DNA from: Stictocephala bisonia
Lineage: Eukaryota > Arthropoda > Insecta > Hemiptera > Membracidae
Assembly (NCBI GenBank): GCA_035578905.1
Contig: JAQJVL010000047.1
Coordinates: 2,044,384 to 2,108,383, forward strand
Length of the DNA stretch: 64,000 bases
Direction: 5' to 3'
Shown: piece by piece, positions 36,317-49,600 of the stretch
Layout of the letters: every line of letters begins with the position of its first letter
How positions within the stretch are numbered: the stretch's first letter is position 1
Made by a program: the position numbers and the translations under genes
The notes under the pieces: generated by a model
The model's input: the letters and a program-made list of their open reading frames with translations, nothing else
What the model was told of the DNA's origin: nothing
Databases searched by the model: none

Positions 36317-39300
36317 GTTTGTACAATTTGCAGCAAATATGAAATATTGCTCTACAAACACAATTTTTGGTAAATCAATATTTCTTACTGTAATTTAATC
36401 TAGTGTCAGTCAGCCTCTTCTTATTCAATCTTAAAGCTTTTATATAGTAATATATCCTTGTTCAGTAATAGTATTTTTATTACTTTGTCAGTTGTCAGTA
36501 GGTTTAAAATCAATAAAATAGTTTTAAATGTTATCTGTATAATTATTTTGTATAACTCCAAGCCATCCAATGAAAGCGTTAGAAGTTTAAAAAGATTGGT
36601 AAGCAACAACAAAAAAACATTATTAATTAAAGTTTATTATTTTAAAATTAGGCATATTTTTTTCACAAAATATCCTTACATTTTACTTCAATCATGTTGA
36701 TTGTTATATACTATATAATAAAAACATCTAGTATTATGACATTTCTATGATGGCCAGTTAGAAAGGTTGTTTAATCATCTATTAATATTTTTGATAAATA
36801 ATTTTAATGAGGAAATGATTAGTATAAGCATTGATTACTTGATTGACAAGTTGATAATAATCAATTTCAGTATTGTAAATTTTAATTAATTATATGAGAA
36901 ATTTACGACACAAAAATTATGTCTAGCAAGACCGTCACTTTGTTTATAGCTAACATATTTCAGCAACTTTAGTGTGCCAAGAAAGAATGTATTAGAACAT
37001 AAATATAAGCCATGCAAAATGTTTCGATGGTGTCACAGCAGAAAAGGAAAAGACCAGCTACTAACTTCCGACGGCAAAACATCCGGTTGTGGCATCAGAC
37101 TCATTGGACTAAAGCCAAAATGGATTTACACTTACGTTTAGAAGCATTAAGGTATTTGAATTTAGTTTAAAGCTTTCTTTTTTTCTTCAATTTTGAAAGG
37201 TTTTTGAAAGAGTTGTTTAGTTTTACAATCAGGAATTTTGTATATAATAATGACAATATATTCCTGGCACACATACGATTAAAGAACAAAACTTGCCTTC
37301 CCTTACATTTTGTTGTACGTGGTTAACTATTTTATAGTATTTGAATTAAGTTTGTAGGGTCTATAAAGAATCATATCTCTGTTACCATCATCAAACCTAA
37401 TTCCAAAACTAAAAATACTTTTAAGTACTAACCATACGGTAATGGCTCAAAATTTATACATTTAAAAGCATATGTGATTTTATTAGCTTAACTAATTCTT
37501 TTGAAAATGTCATGAACTGTTTCGACTGGAACATCATAAAAACGAAAATTGTTATAGAGCATAATATGGTGTGTTTGTTGAATATAATTTTAAGTCCGAT
37601 GAACTGTAAATTGAAGTATCATTTTTAAACCTGGGAAAGAGCTTAAATCTCTTTTTATTGCAAACACAATAAGCTATACTGTTGCAGAGTTTTTGTTGGG
37701 GACTATGTAATTTATTAATTTCATTAGATCTGTAAAGACAATTCAATATAAAATACATTTTTATAAATGGTAGCTCGAGTTTTAATAAAATTAATCATAA
37801 AACATTGTTTTGGATTTAGACACTGCTTTTAGTTGCTCGACTGATTTCGGTAACCCCTCTTTTACAACTATACAAATATTCTCTTGATTAGCATATATTT
37901 CATATACATAATGACATAGAATAGAATAATTTATTTTCCAGAAATATTCCATGAAATACATTGGCACGTAAATATTTTTTTCATTAAAATTAAGAACTTC
38001 TAATAAAGTCCAAAACTGTCTATAGCTTTGTCAAAAATTCAGATAGAGAGTAAAATTCTTCTTTTAATAAACATTTTTAAATTACTCTTCTGAACTGGGT
38101 GTTCTCCATGTCAGTACCACTTGAAGCTTATGTTGCTAATAAATAGTTTTACTTCTAACCATTTTCATTTTCCATATATTTGAAAATTTTTTGTATTTGG
38201 AATATATAATGTTGAAAAATAACTTTCCATGTTATTTTCCAAAAGGTCATGTCAATAGTAGAATTGTGTACAAATGTTACTACTGATAACTCTTCCGATA
38301 AACATAAGAGTTACAATAACGTAAACTTTACAAACCACAACCCATTACACTTTGACCCGCCTTTTTCTCAATGGTACGAATAACTTAAACATGTTGATTT
38401 TAAAATGAGGAGGCATTAAAGACCTGTAAATTGAACTGTCACACGATTTACGTTGTTATTTTAAAACTTAACTTTTTATTAGAAAATAAATCACTTTGCT
38501 TTAAATTTATTGCTCTATAATAACTTTAAAATTCGTAAATATTTTTCACCCCCCTCTCCCTCTCATTAATCTACGAATGCAGGTTGGGTGGATCAGACCT
38601 TTGGCCTGGTACGTGTACTTCTTCAAGGAATTAACTTAGAGAGCTGAAGAAGACTGAAATCTCAGATCTTGACAAAATTCAATTCAACTAAATTATTATC
38701 GAGTCTTTTAGTTGTCTCAAAAAAATTAAACTTCAATTAATTAGTCTGAAAAGCAATAATCTACCATAAGTCAAATTGATTTCTGTTTGAAAATAAAAAT
38801 AAACCATTTTTTGCAATCTATACTTAAACTCCTTCTTTTTTGGTCTGTTAAATTACGTTATACATGTGACAAATATATTATAAGAAGGGTATACTACCAT
38901 GAAATGCAGTATAGTTAAATTTAAGCAGTAGTCATCAATAAAATTACTTTTTAAAAACATAAATACTTTGAAAATCGTCAAAAATGACGATATGAGAAAG
39001 TAGGTCTATTAGCATACCAAAATAAAGGTCTTACTTAGGAGGGTAAAATACCAAACATCCGACCCTAACAGGTTCATCCTACACAAAATGGTAGTAGATA
39101 GATAAACAGTGCGAATCGTTTAGAATTATTCACAAACAAAGTATTTTGTATCAAACTCAATATTGTAAATTTAAACTGCCAACATTTTGTACAGGCAAAT
39201 CTTTTTGAGGTTGGCTCTATAACATTCTGTTTTCCTGATAAAAAAATATTTAATTTGATGTTCAATTTGACCTATGCTCTCGTGTTAGATTTTCTTTTGA

Positions 39301-41103
39301 CCCTTTATGTACACCCCCCCCCCCCCCCCAATGACATGAACAATTGTAAGTTGCTTCAAAAAGTACAGTTTCTAATTTATTGTTGCTGTTTTAAGTTTAA
39401 AAGGTTCATCCGGAAAATTTCAAAAGTTTTTAGTGTCGTCCCTTATACATATAATATGTCAAAATAAATACAAAAACTGGTTTTTATTTTTTTAAACGAA
39501 TTATCAGGAATCTACACTAATCAATATTTATTAGTAAATAGACTTACATATTCAAATATTTAACCTATTTGATTAATTAGTAAAATATTTAATTTTACGT
39601 AAAAATAACTTAATTTCTATGTAAATTAGAAACAACCATTTTCTATCTATAACCATGAAATTAGCCAAATTATTTAGGAAATAAATAGTTAAATACTTCA
39701 AATTAAATATAATACATCCAATGAGTTCTCTTCATCATGATTGTTTCTTGTATTTCTCTTAAACTTGGCCTATATTTAACTACTGTTGTATCCAGTTTTT
39801 ATGACACATTAATTGTGAAAATATTGGTAACTTACTATGGACATTTTTGCTTGTTAATGATAAACCTTAACGTTGTAAAACTACTTCGTACTTGTTATGT
39901 ATCGTTGTTGTTTGTACATAAATAAATTAACATTTATGTTATTCTACAAATGTAATTACGTAACGTTAATCATTTCAATGTCCTTTTTCAAGAATTGTTT
40001 CAAATTTAATCTTTTTTTTTTCATAGCTAAAAACTGGGATGTTCCGTAAAGCTGTCGCTCAGTAAAGTTGTACTTGCCGGCTTAGGCAAGTATCAGAGCA
40101 ATTTATTTTCTTGGTGAACCTTTGTGATCCACTTGGGAATGTTTCTCCTACAAAATGTATAGACTTCATCTTTGCCCTACTTTGTCCGGAATCCTTTCCC
40201 ACTTAAGGCAGATCTACATTTAAAATAAGTAAGTAGAAAAGATGAAGTGAAAGACAGTTACCAAATGCCTTTTAAGGTTTTTTTTTTGTTTAATTTATTA
40301 GTTAGATATAATGAAAACATAAATTATGTTTTTAAAACACAGTAAATATCATTTTATTTATTTGAATAATTGTATTGATATTAACACAATTTAACTGAAA
40401 GTTATTCATATAAATAACTATCAAGAAAGTAATGTACTTGTGATATAGACTTAAGTAATGTAAGTTATTAGTTGTTAATAATGATTACACTATAAAGGGT
40501 GGAAAATATGAAAACGATTTCACAACAACGTTATTTATTTCCATAGATAATTTAATAACTATTTTTTTATAACATTTTTTTCCATAAAGTATAATTCTTC
40601 GTTAGAATAATTTACTTGAAACCATTAAATAACAGATAAATAATATTGTTCAGATTACTCACTTTGAAATGCAAATGACCACTATAATAGAAAAGATAAA
40701 TCTTCCGAAATCCGGTTTGCAGCAATTAATTTCTCTTGAATAAATCTTTTACTTGATACCAAACTTAGCCTAGGTTTATATTGAATATTTTCGTTCAACT
40801 CCTCGTGGACCGTCCCCCTGAAATTATGAAATGTCGTTAGTGGCGTGAAAATGTGTATTCTTTACAACCAACCATGATGTAAAGGTAAAGGAGCACATAC
40901 AAGTATTGGACTCCAGTTACTTTCTTACTTTTATTTTTACTCGTTTACGGACAAAGGCAACATTTAAACAGAACATAATAATACCTTTTCTATCCTAATA
41001 GTATTTTATACTAACTGTAAGAGTATTTGCAAAATATATCAATTATAATAGGTTTTATTATTACATTTAGCATCATTTCAGACGAAACTTCGATTTTTCA
41101 ATA
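36317..41103. other. Gene-free AT-rich DNA
   Basis: No gene can be supported. Small points: a run of 16 C at 39314-39329, a short higher-GC frame at 37019-37141 (listed separately), and a patch at 40030-40160 with mixed composition that I could not identify. Confidence 0.55.
37019..37141 (+). other. Short open frame in GC-richer sequence, unidentified
   Basis: A 40-codon frame (starts MFRWCHSRKGKDQLLTSDGK, stop TAG) coincides with a local rise in GC in otherwise AT-rich DNA. It could be a fragment of an exon or of a decayed transposon gene. No motif or splice context supports a function. Confidence 0.15.
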
Positions 41104-41243
41104 ACCCACCCACCCACCCATAGACGTACAGAGGTATTGACCCACCGGCCCACCCATAGACGTACAGAGGTATTGACCCGCCCATACACGTACAGAGGTA
41201 TTATTGACCCACCCGCCCGCCCATACACGTACAGTGGTATTGA
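41104..41243. repeat. 36-bp minisatellite, about 4 copies
   Basis: Units of about 36 bp: cccacccatagacgtacaga then ggtattgaccca, with some units shortened. The core cccacccatanacgta is shared with the arrays at 24481-33290 and, more loosely, with 54281-54354. Confidence 0.9.
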
Positions 41244-43905
41244 TTTTACTTTTACTTTTACAAGAAAAGTCATACAACAGTTGGGAAAGCGTTTCCATAC
41301 GTTTTTCCACCTTGTATTGTTACGATCGTTTGATTGTTACAATCACGGAGGACTCCGTACAACCAGTTAGCACCTTCATTTTTTACTTTGGGATTTGCAT
41401 ATTTCCTAAAGTTCTTTCGTCTTATGTGAGTGTCTTCATCTTCTTTCTCTCTTCAATCCATTTAGCCCCTGTTTTCATTTTGGTTTTATTTTTCTTCAAG
41501 CTTTTGTTGAACAATTAATGTGCGGTATAAGTTTCTGTTATTGAAATCAGGTTCATTAACTTTGAGTTCATATAGGTCCTTTTTTAACGTCTTTGGCTTA
41601 GTTTATTGTCGATTTTTGTTTCTACATTTTTCTTAATCTGATATGTGAGTCTTACTAGGTAATTGTAATTATATGTTCATTTCATTCTGCTTTTCGTATT
41701 GTCATGATGATTTTTTTTATTTTTATATAGATCTAGTCATTGTGTTCAAGTCTGTATGTTTTGTCGTCTTGTCTTGTTATTCCTAGTATTTTCCTAGTAT
41801 TAGTTGTTCGATCTTCTATATTCCTCCGAGTTCGCTCTTTCAGTGTAGGTAGCATTCAGCTGCTAAGGATAGTGAATTCGACTGCTGTTTGTAGTGATGT
41901 TAATATTATTGACATCAATACGTTTCGGTTGATGTATAACACTTATGTTATTGGTATATTCCTTTTTTCATTAGAGTAAACTTTCTGAATCGTGACTGTA
42001 AATAATAATTAATTCAAATAAACGTGTTTCGAGATCAGTTTGTTATATCTTAGAGATATTATGTACATTTTTTAAATTTAATTGTTGGTCTGTGAAAGAT
42101 TATTCGTAATTGTTCTATAATTTTCTGAGTAATTTGTCATAGAATTTACACAGTAAATACTTATAATAGTATTAAACTAAATACCTTCATGATGTACTTG
42201 TAAACTGCTCTCATGTTACATTCAGTATGTTCCTTGGTGAAAATAACAGATTCAATAACGTTACAATCAGTAATTCAATTAAAGCTCACTACTGAATCAA
42301 GCTAACCCACGTTATCTAACGTTAAATCAAGGCACGTGATCCAGCTGTAAATTGACTTACACAGACGGCAATAAAGTTCACTTAAGAATGTAGTTTGGGT
42401 TGACTTAAGAATTTATTAGGTTTGTAATGGTTTCCCAATTGTTCTCTAAAGTAACATTTCCCTCAAAGTATAACTAAAAAATATGTTAAAATAAGAATAT
42501 ACTATTCGTTGAATGTCAAGTCAAACTTTTCATTAAAACAACCGTTTATTTAACACATAATTAATTAATTTACTTGTTCATTCCTAAGAAATTCATCGTC
42601 AAGGTATGGGTGAATATGGATATCGAATGAGTTTGATGAGTGTAGATTAGCAAAAGTAGTCACTGTTACAACCCAAGGGTATTTCAATCATTTACTGACT
42701 TGTCTCACTTTCACAAAAAACAATTGTGAAAATATCGTTTTACTCTTAGAATTGGTTAGATAATATAACATAAAATACTTCCGCCAGTAAAAAATAATTC
42801 TTTGTAATGTCTCATTTCCTGAGAATGGGATTTTCAATAATGTCAACTTTACTTAAACAATAACTTCCTTATAAAGAATCTGAGTAGATCTATAAGGTTT
42901 AGAAGATTTTATTATTCATTTCAACTACAATGATAAATTTTAGTTATTTATTTAAAAATATAGAACAACATAAGTCTGTAATTTAACAGGCTAAACCATT
43001 GTATCTAAAGCAAGTAGTTTTTTTTTATCTTTGATGTGTAACGGGACGAATGATAATACCCATGTTAAAAACCCATTTTATAAAACCAATATTATAAAAA
43101 GTATTGGCATTTAGTTTTGTGATAGTTTATTATTTTAAATACACTTTAGGAGCGTTTGATTTGTGTAATACCTTTTGAGAAACGCCTTTAACTGATCATC
43201 ATTGAACCATTATTAATAATCATAGAATTTATGTGTACATATGGATAATCATTTTTACAAGTTTTATGATTTTATTTAAAACGTGTTCATGACAAGCAAT
43301 GAAAAAGAAATGAAAACATCAATCACATTTGTATGAAGCTCAATTTAAAACAATGATGACGCACATACAGCGTAAATACAGTATATGTCAGAGTGCAAGT
43401 CTACAGATAGTGTTTGAATTTAATTTTCGTAAGTCCTTTTAGACCGTTTTAAATAAGTCAATACTAGTGCATTCACTCGCACATGCAAGATCCTTCAATT
43501 TAGTTGTTCCATTCAACAATCCAATGTTGTCTGTAAGATGAAATATTAAATGCTGTATTTAAAGTAATTTCACGGTTAATTTTTATATTATCGTAATACT
43601 ATTTTGTGATTTCCACATAAATAAAATTTAAAATGTGTATATATAATATTATTAAGTTTGAATTTACACTTAAGTTGCATAGTAATTTGTGTCGACTATA
43701 TTATCAAAATGTTAGTAAAATATACGAGACGGATTCCGAATTAGTTATGCACCTAGAAAAGCCAAACTAGCCACTTCCGGTAGTTCTATAAATAAACTTC
43801 ATAGATTTTTTCCTCAACACATTTATTACTTGGGACTTAATACTAAAAGGACTACATTTTTAACCAATATAAAAATAATTTTTTAACAAAAGCACTTACC
43901 TGTAT
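41244..43905. other. Gene-free AT-rich DNA
   Basis: Chance frames only (for example 41740-41979 plus). No RNA gene or element recognised. Confidence 0.55.
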
Positions 43906-46655
43906 ATGGTGGTAGATAGGGAGTCAACAATTATGAAAGTAGAAGTAGGTAATAAGTCTACCATTAGATACAATTAGTATTATATAATAAGTCCACGTTC
44001 AGATGTAATTAGAAGTAGATAAGTAGTCCACTATTAAATATAATCAGTAGAACATAAAAAAGCCACCGTTAGATGTAACTAATCGTGAATAAGAAGTCTC
44101 CCATTGTACGTAAATAGTAGTAGATAGGCAGTCTACTGTTATGTGTAGCCTAAGTAGTATTAGATAGAGAGTCTACCGTTAGATGTAAGTAGTAGTAGAT
44201 AGAGGGTCTACCGTTATATGTAAAAAGTAGATCAATAAAGCCTACAATAAAGACTTCGCCTCCAATAAAGCCGATTTTCATTTCATTTCATTTCATAGGG
44301 AGTCTACCGTTATGTGTAAGTAGTATTAGATAGAGGGTCTACCGTTAGATGTAAGTAGTAGTAGATAGAGGGTCTACTAGACAGGGAGCCCACCGTTAGA
44401 TGGAAGTAGAAGTAGATAAGATGTGTACTGTTATGATGGTAGTAGTAGATACAGGGTCTATCGTTATGTGCAAGTATTAGTAGACAGGGAGCCCACCGTT
44501 AGATGGAAGTAGAAGTACATAAGAGGTGTACCATTATGTAAGTAGTAGTAGATAGAGGGTCTACCGTTATGTGCAAATAATATTAGTAAATAGGGAGTCC
44601 ACCGTTCGATTGAAGTAGAAGTAGATAAGATGTGTACCGTTATGATGGTAGTAGTAGATAGGGAGTCTACCGTTAGGTACAAGTATTAGTAGACAGGGAG
44701 TCCATCGTTAGATGGAAGTAGAAGTAGATAAGATGTGTACCGTTATGATGGTAGTAGTAGATAGGGAGTCTACCGTTAGGTACAAGTATTAGTAGATAGG
44801 GAGTCCACCATTAGATGGAAGTAGAAGTAGATAAGATGTGTACCATTATGTAAGTAGTAGTAGATAGAGGGTCTACCGTTATGTGCAAGGGGTATTAGTA
44901 GACAGGGAGCCCACCGTTAGATGGAAGTAGAAGTAGATAAGTTGTGTACCGTTATGATGGTAGTAGTAGATAGGGAGTCTACCGTTAGGTACAAGTATTA
45001 GTAGACAGGGAGTCCACCGTTAGATGGAAGTAGAAGTAGATAAGATGTGTACTGTTATGATGGTAGTAGTAAATAAGCAGTCTACCGTTAGGTACAAGTA
45101 TTAGTAGACAGAGAGCCTACCGTTAGATGGAAGTAGAAGTAGATAAGAGGTGTACCGTTATGTAAGTAGTAATAGATAGAGGGTCTACCGTTATGTGCAA
45201 GTAATATTAGTAGATAGGTAGTCTACCGTTAGATGGAAGTAGAAGTAGATAAGAGGTGTACCGTTATGTAAGTATTAGTAGATAGAGGGTCTACCGTTAT
45301 GTGCAAGGGGTATTAGTAGACGGGAGCCCACCGTTAGATGGAAGTAGAAGTAGATAAGATGTGTACCGTTATGATGGTAGTAGTAGATAGGGAGTCTACC
45401 GTTAGATGGAAGTAGAAGTAGATAAGATGTGTACTGTTATGATGGTAGTAGTAGAAACGCAGTCTACCGTTAGGTACAAGTATTAGTAGACAGGGAGTCC
45501 ACCGTTAGATGGAAGTAGAAGTAGATAAGATGTGACCGTTATGATGGTAGTATAAGATAGGCAGTCTACCGTTAGGTACAAGTATTAGTAGACAGGGAGC
45601 CCACCGTTAGATGGAAGTAGAAGTAGATAAGATGTGTACTGTTATGATGGTAGTAGTAGATAGGCTGTCTACCGTTAGGTACAAGTATTAATAGACAGGG
45701 AGCCCACCGTTAGATGGAAGTAGAAGTAGATAAGATGTGTACTGTTATGATGGTAGTAGTAGATAGGCAGTCTACCGTTAGGTACAAGTATTAGTAGACA
45801 GGGAGCCCACCGTTAGATGGAAGTAGAAGTAAATAAGATGTGTACTGTTATGATGGTAGTAGTAGATAGGCAGTCTACCGTTAGGTACAAGTATTCGTAG
45901 ACAGGGAGCCCACCGTTAGATGGAAGTAGAAGTAGATAAGATGTGAACTGTTATGATGGTAGTAGTAGATAGACAGTCTACCGTTAGGTACAAGTATTAG
46001 TAGACAGAGAGTCCACCGTTAGATGGAAGTAGAAGTAGATAAGATGTGTACCGTTATGATGGTAGTAGTAGATAGGCAGTCTACCGTTAGGTACAAGTAT
46101 TAGTAGACAGGGAGCCCACCGTTAGATGGAAGTAGAAGTAGATAAGATGTGTACCGTTATGATGGTAGTAGTAGATAGGCAGTCTACCGTTAGGTACAAG
46201 TATTCGTAGACAGGGAGCCCACCGTTAGATGGAAGTAGAAGTAGATACGATGTGTACCGTTATGATGGTAGTAGTAGATAGGGAGTCTACCGTTAGGTAC
46301 AAGTATTAGTAGACAGAGAGTCCACCGTTAGATGGAAGTAGAAGTAGATAAGATGTGTACCGTTATGATGGTAGTAGTAGATAGGGAGTCTACTGTTAGG
46401 TACAAGTATTAGTAGACAGGGAGCCCACCGTTAGATGGAAGTAGAAGTAGATAAGATGTGTAGCATTATGTAAGTAGTAGTAGATAGAGGGTCTACCGTT
46501 ATGTGCAAGTAATATTAGTAGATAGGGAGTCTACTGTTAGATGGAAGTAGAAGTAGATAAGATGTGTACCGTTATGATGGTAGTAGTAGATAGGGAGTCT
46601 ACCGTTAGGTACAAGTATTAGTAGACAGGGAGTCCACCGTTAGATGGAAGTAGAA
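43906..46655. repeat. 103-bp higher-order satellite, left part
   Basis: The repeat unit of 103 bp (gtctaccgttagg at 44665 and 44768) consists of three related monomers of about 35, 36 and 32 bp, each with accgtta: agtctaccgttaggtacaag, agcccaccgttagatggaag and gatgtgtaccgttatgatgg. Each runs into a gtagtagata-type tail. At the left end (43906-44400) the monomers are diverged and not grouped in threes. From about 44590 the order is regular with near-identical copies, apart from some rearranged units carrying gtgcaaggggtattag or atgtaagtagtagtag. Confidence 0.95.
44233..44296 (+). mobile_element. 64-bp retroposon 3' tail inside the satellite
   Basis: A foreign segment with two AATAAA-like signals (caataaagcctac and tccaataaagccgatttt) and ending in four tandem catttcatt-type 5-bp steps interrupts the satellite monomer between gtagat and agggagtctacc. 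It looks like the extreme 3' end of a heavily 5'-truncated LINE with a short-repeat tail. The likely target duplication is only AT, so the mechanism is inferred. Confidence 0.55.
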
Positions 46656-49600
46656 TAGTAAGTTTTATTTTTGGGGAAAAAGGAAGGGGGGTTTTTTTAA
46701 GGAAAAAAGTATTTTAAAAGGGGGAGATTTAAGGGTAAAAGTAGTTTAAAGATTGCCCCCGTTTTTTTAAGAGAAAAAAGGGGGAGGTCCCCTTAGAGGG
46801 GAAAAAGTAGAAAAGGTTCTTAGGTGGTAGAAAAGGGGTTCCGTTATGGGGGGTGAAGTAAAAAGGGGTTAAACCGTTAGTGGAAAGAGTGGGGGGTTTA
46901 AATTTTTTTAGTATTTAAATGGGGGGGTTCCATTTTGAGGAAGTAAAATTTTTTAAAGTGTGAAAATTTTAGTAATTTTGAGAAATTAAGGTTCCCTTTT
47001 TTTTGGGGGGTTTTGGGGGAACCCAACCTTAGGAAAAAGTAGAAAGATTTTTCCCTTATGAAGTAGGTAGATAAAGGTTACCGTTATGTGAAGGGGGTAT
47101 TAGTAGACAGGGAGCCCCCGTTAGAGGGAAGTAAAGGAAAAAGTTTTCCCCTTTTTTTGTAGTTAAAAGGGTCTCCCTTTATTTTAAAATATTAGGGGGG
47201 AAGGGGGGCCCCAGAGAGGGGAAAATAGAATAGAAAAAAGGGTTTAGAGTTTTAAGGGGAAAAGGGGGGCCCCGAGGAAAAAGGGGGGCCCCCCCCCCCC
47301 CAAAAAAAATAATAAAATTTCCGGGGGGGGGGGCCCCCCCCCCCCCCCCCCCGGGTTCAAAAAACCCAAACCCCCCCCCAAAATTTAAAAAATTTTTTAA
47401 AAAAAGGGGGCTCTCCGGGGCCCAAAAGGATAACCCCGGGGAAAAAAAAGGGCCCCCTTTAAAAAAAACCCCCCGAAGGCCCCCCCCCCCAACCCCCCCC
47501 CCCCGGGGGGAAAAAATTTACCTTTTTTAAAACCCCCCCCCCCAATTTTTTTTCGGGGGGGGTTTTCCTTTTTGGGGGAAAACTCCCTTTTTTTCGGGGC
47601 CCCCCAAAGGGAAGTAAAAAAAGGGTTTTTTTTGGGGGGGGATCCCCCCCAAAAAAGGGGGGGCCCCCCCCCCCTTTTTTTAATAATTTCCGGGGAAAAA
47701 ATTTTCATTTTTTGGGGGTTTTTCCCCCCCCCCCTTTTGGGGGGGAAAAAGGGGCCCCCCCCCCCCCCTTTTTTCCCCCCCCCTCTTTTAAAAAAACAAA
47801 TTTTCCGGGGAAAAAAAAATTTTACCTTAATAAAAAAAAATTTTCCAAATTAAAAAAGGGGCCCTTTTAAAAAAAAAACCCCCCCAAAGCCCCCCCGGGG
47901 AAGGGGGCCCCCCAAAAAAGGGGGGGGGCCCTTTTTTGGGGTTTTAAAAAACCCCCCCCAAAAAAAAATTTTTTAAAACCATATTTTTTGTCCCCCCCCC
48001 CCCCCCTTTTTTTTTTTCCCCCCCCCCAAAAAAAAAGGCCCGGGTACAAAATTTAGACCCCCCCTTTTTTAAAAAAAAAAAAAAAAGGTCATAAAAATCC
48101 CTTTGGGCAAAAAAAGGGGTGGGACCCCCCCCCGTTTTAAAAAAAAATTTTTCCTTTTTGGGGTTAAAAAGGGGGCCCCCCTTAGAGGGAAAAAAAAACC
48201 CCCCCCCCCCCCCAAAGGTTTTTCCCCCCTACCAGGGGAAAAAAAAATTTCAAAAAAGGGGCTTTTTCCCCCCCCCCGGGGGAAAAAAGGGGGCCCCCCC
48301 CTTTTTTTTTGGGGGGGGCCCCCCCCCCCAAAAAAGGGGGGCCCCCCCCCTTTTTTTAAAAAACCCATCAAAAAAAACAAAAACCCCCCCAAAAAAATTT
48401 TGGCCAAAAAAAAATTTTTTTTTTGGGGAAGGAAAAAGTGGTTCCCGGGCCAAAGGGTGAAAAGGGGTCTCCCCAAAAAGGGGGGTTTTCCCGTTTTTTA
48501 AAAAACCTTTGAAAAAAATTTTTTGGGGGCCCCCCCCCGGGGCAAAAAACCCCCCCCCGGGGAAAAAAATTAATCCCCAAATTTTTCCCTTTTTTAAAAA
48601 ATTTTTGGGGTGGGGCTCCAAAAATTTAAATAAACGGGGCCTTTTTTTTTAAAAATTTTTCCGGGTACAAAAATTTCCCCCAAAAAAAAAAAACCCCCCC
48701 CCTTTTTTTTTAATCACCAAAATAAAATGTTTTTTTCCCCCCGGGGGGAAAAATCTACCTTAAAGGGAAAAAAAAAATTTCCTTTTAAGGGGAAAAATCA
48801 CGGGGGGGAAAAAATATTAAGGGCCGTATAGGTTTTTTAAAAAAAAACCCGAAAATGAAAAAAATTTAGCCTTTTGTTTTGTAAAATTTTACCGGGCCCC
48901 AAAGAACGGAACCCCCCTTTGGGGGGGAAAAGGGGTTTTTCCGGATTTGGGTTTTGGCACAAAATTTTGGGGGGGGCCCCCTTGGGGGGAAAAAATTGGG
49001 CAAAAAAATATAAAAGGGGAACCAGGGCTTTTAAATAAATTACCCCCAAAAATTAATTTTTTTTTCCAAATTTTGTATGGGGGCCCTTTTAACAAAAAAA
49101 AAACCCCTTAAGGGGGGGGTAAATTAAAACCCCCCCCTTTAATGGTAAAATACCCCCCGAACAAATTTGGGGGGGCCCCCCAAAAACCGTTAGGGTAAAA
49201 AAAAACCTTAAAATGGGGAAAAAACCCCACCCTTTTAAAATGGAGAAAATTTCTTTTTGGGGGAAAGTAAAAAACCGAGATGGAAGTAAAAAAGGGCCAA
49301 ATAAAACCCCCTTTTAAAAAAAACCACCTAATGGGGAAAATTAAAGGTTTCCCCTTAGAAAATAAAAAAACACCTTTTTAAATTTAAAAACCCCCCCCTT
49401 AATAATAAAAAATAAAAATTTTTTCCCCCCTTTAATTTTTTAAAAAGGGGTTTACCTTAGGGGCAATATTATAACCAGGGGCCCCCCTTTTAATTTAAAA
49501 TACAAATTTTTACCTTATTGATGGTTTTTGGGGGTCTTCCTATACGATTTCGGTACCACCGAAAAGGAAAAAAAAATTTTAAATTTTGACCATTTTAATT

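Noticed and set aside
47397..49095. Several overlapping open frames of 60-135 codons on both strands
   Set aside because: They consist of Gly, Pro, Phe and Lys runs created by homopolymers in the corrupted consensus and have no biological meaning.
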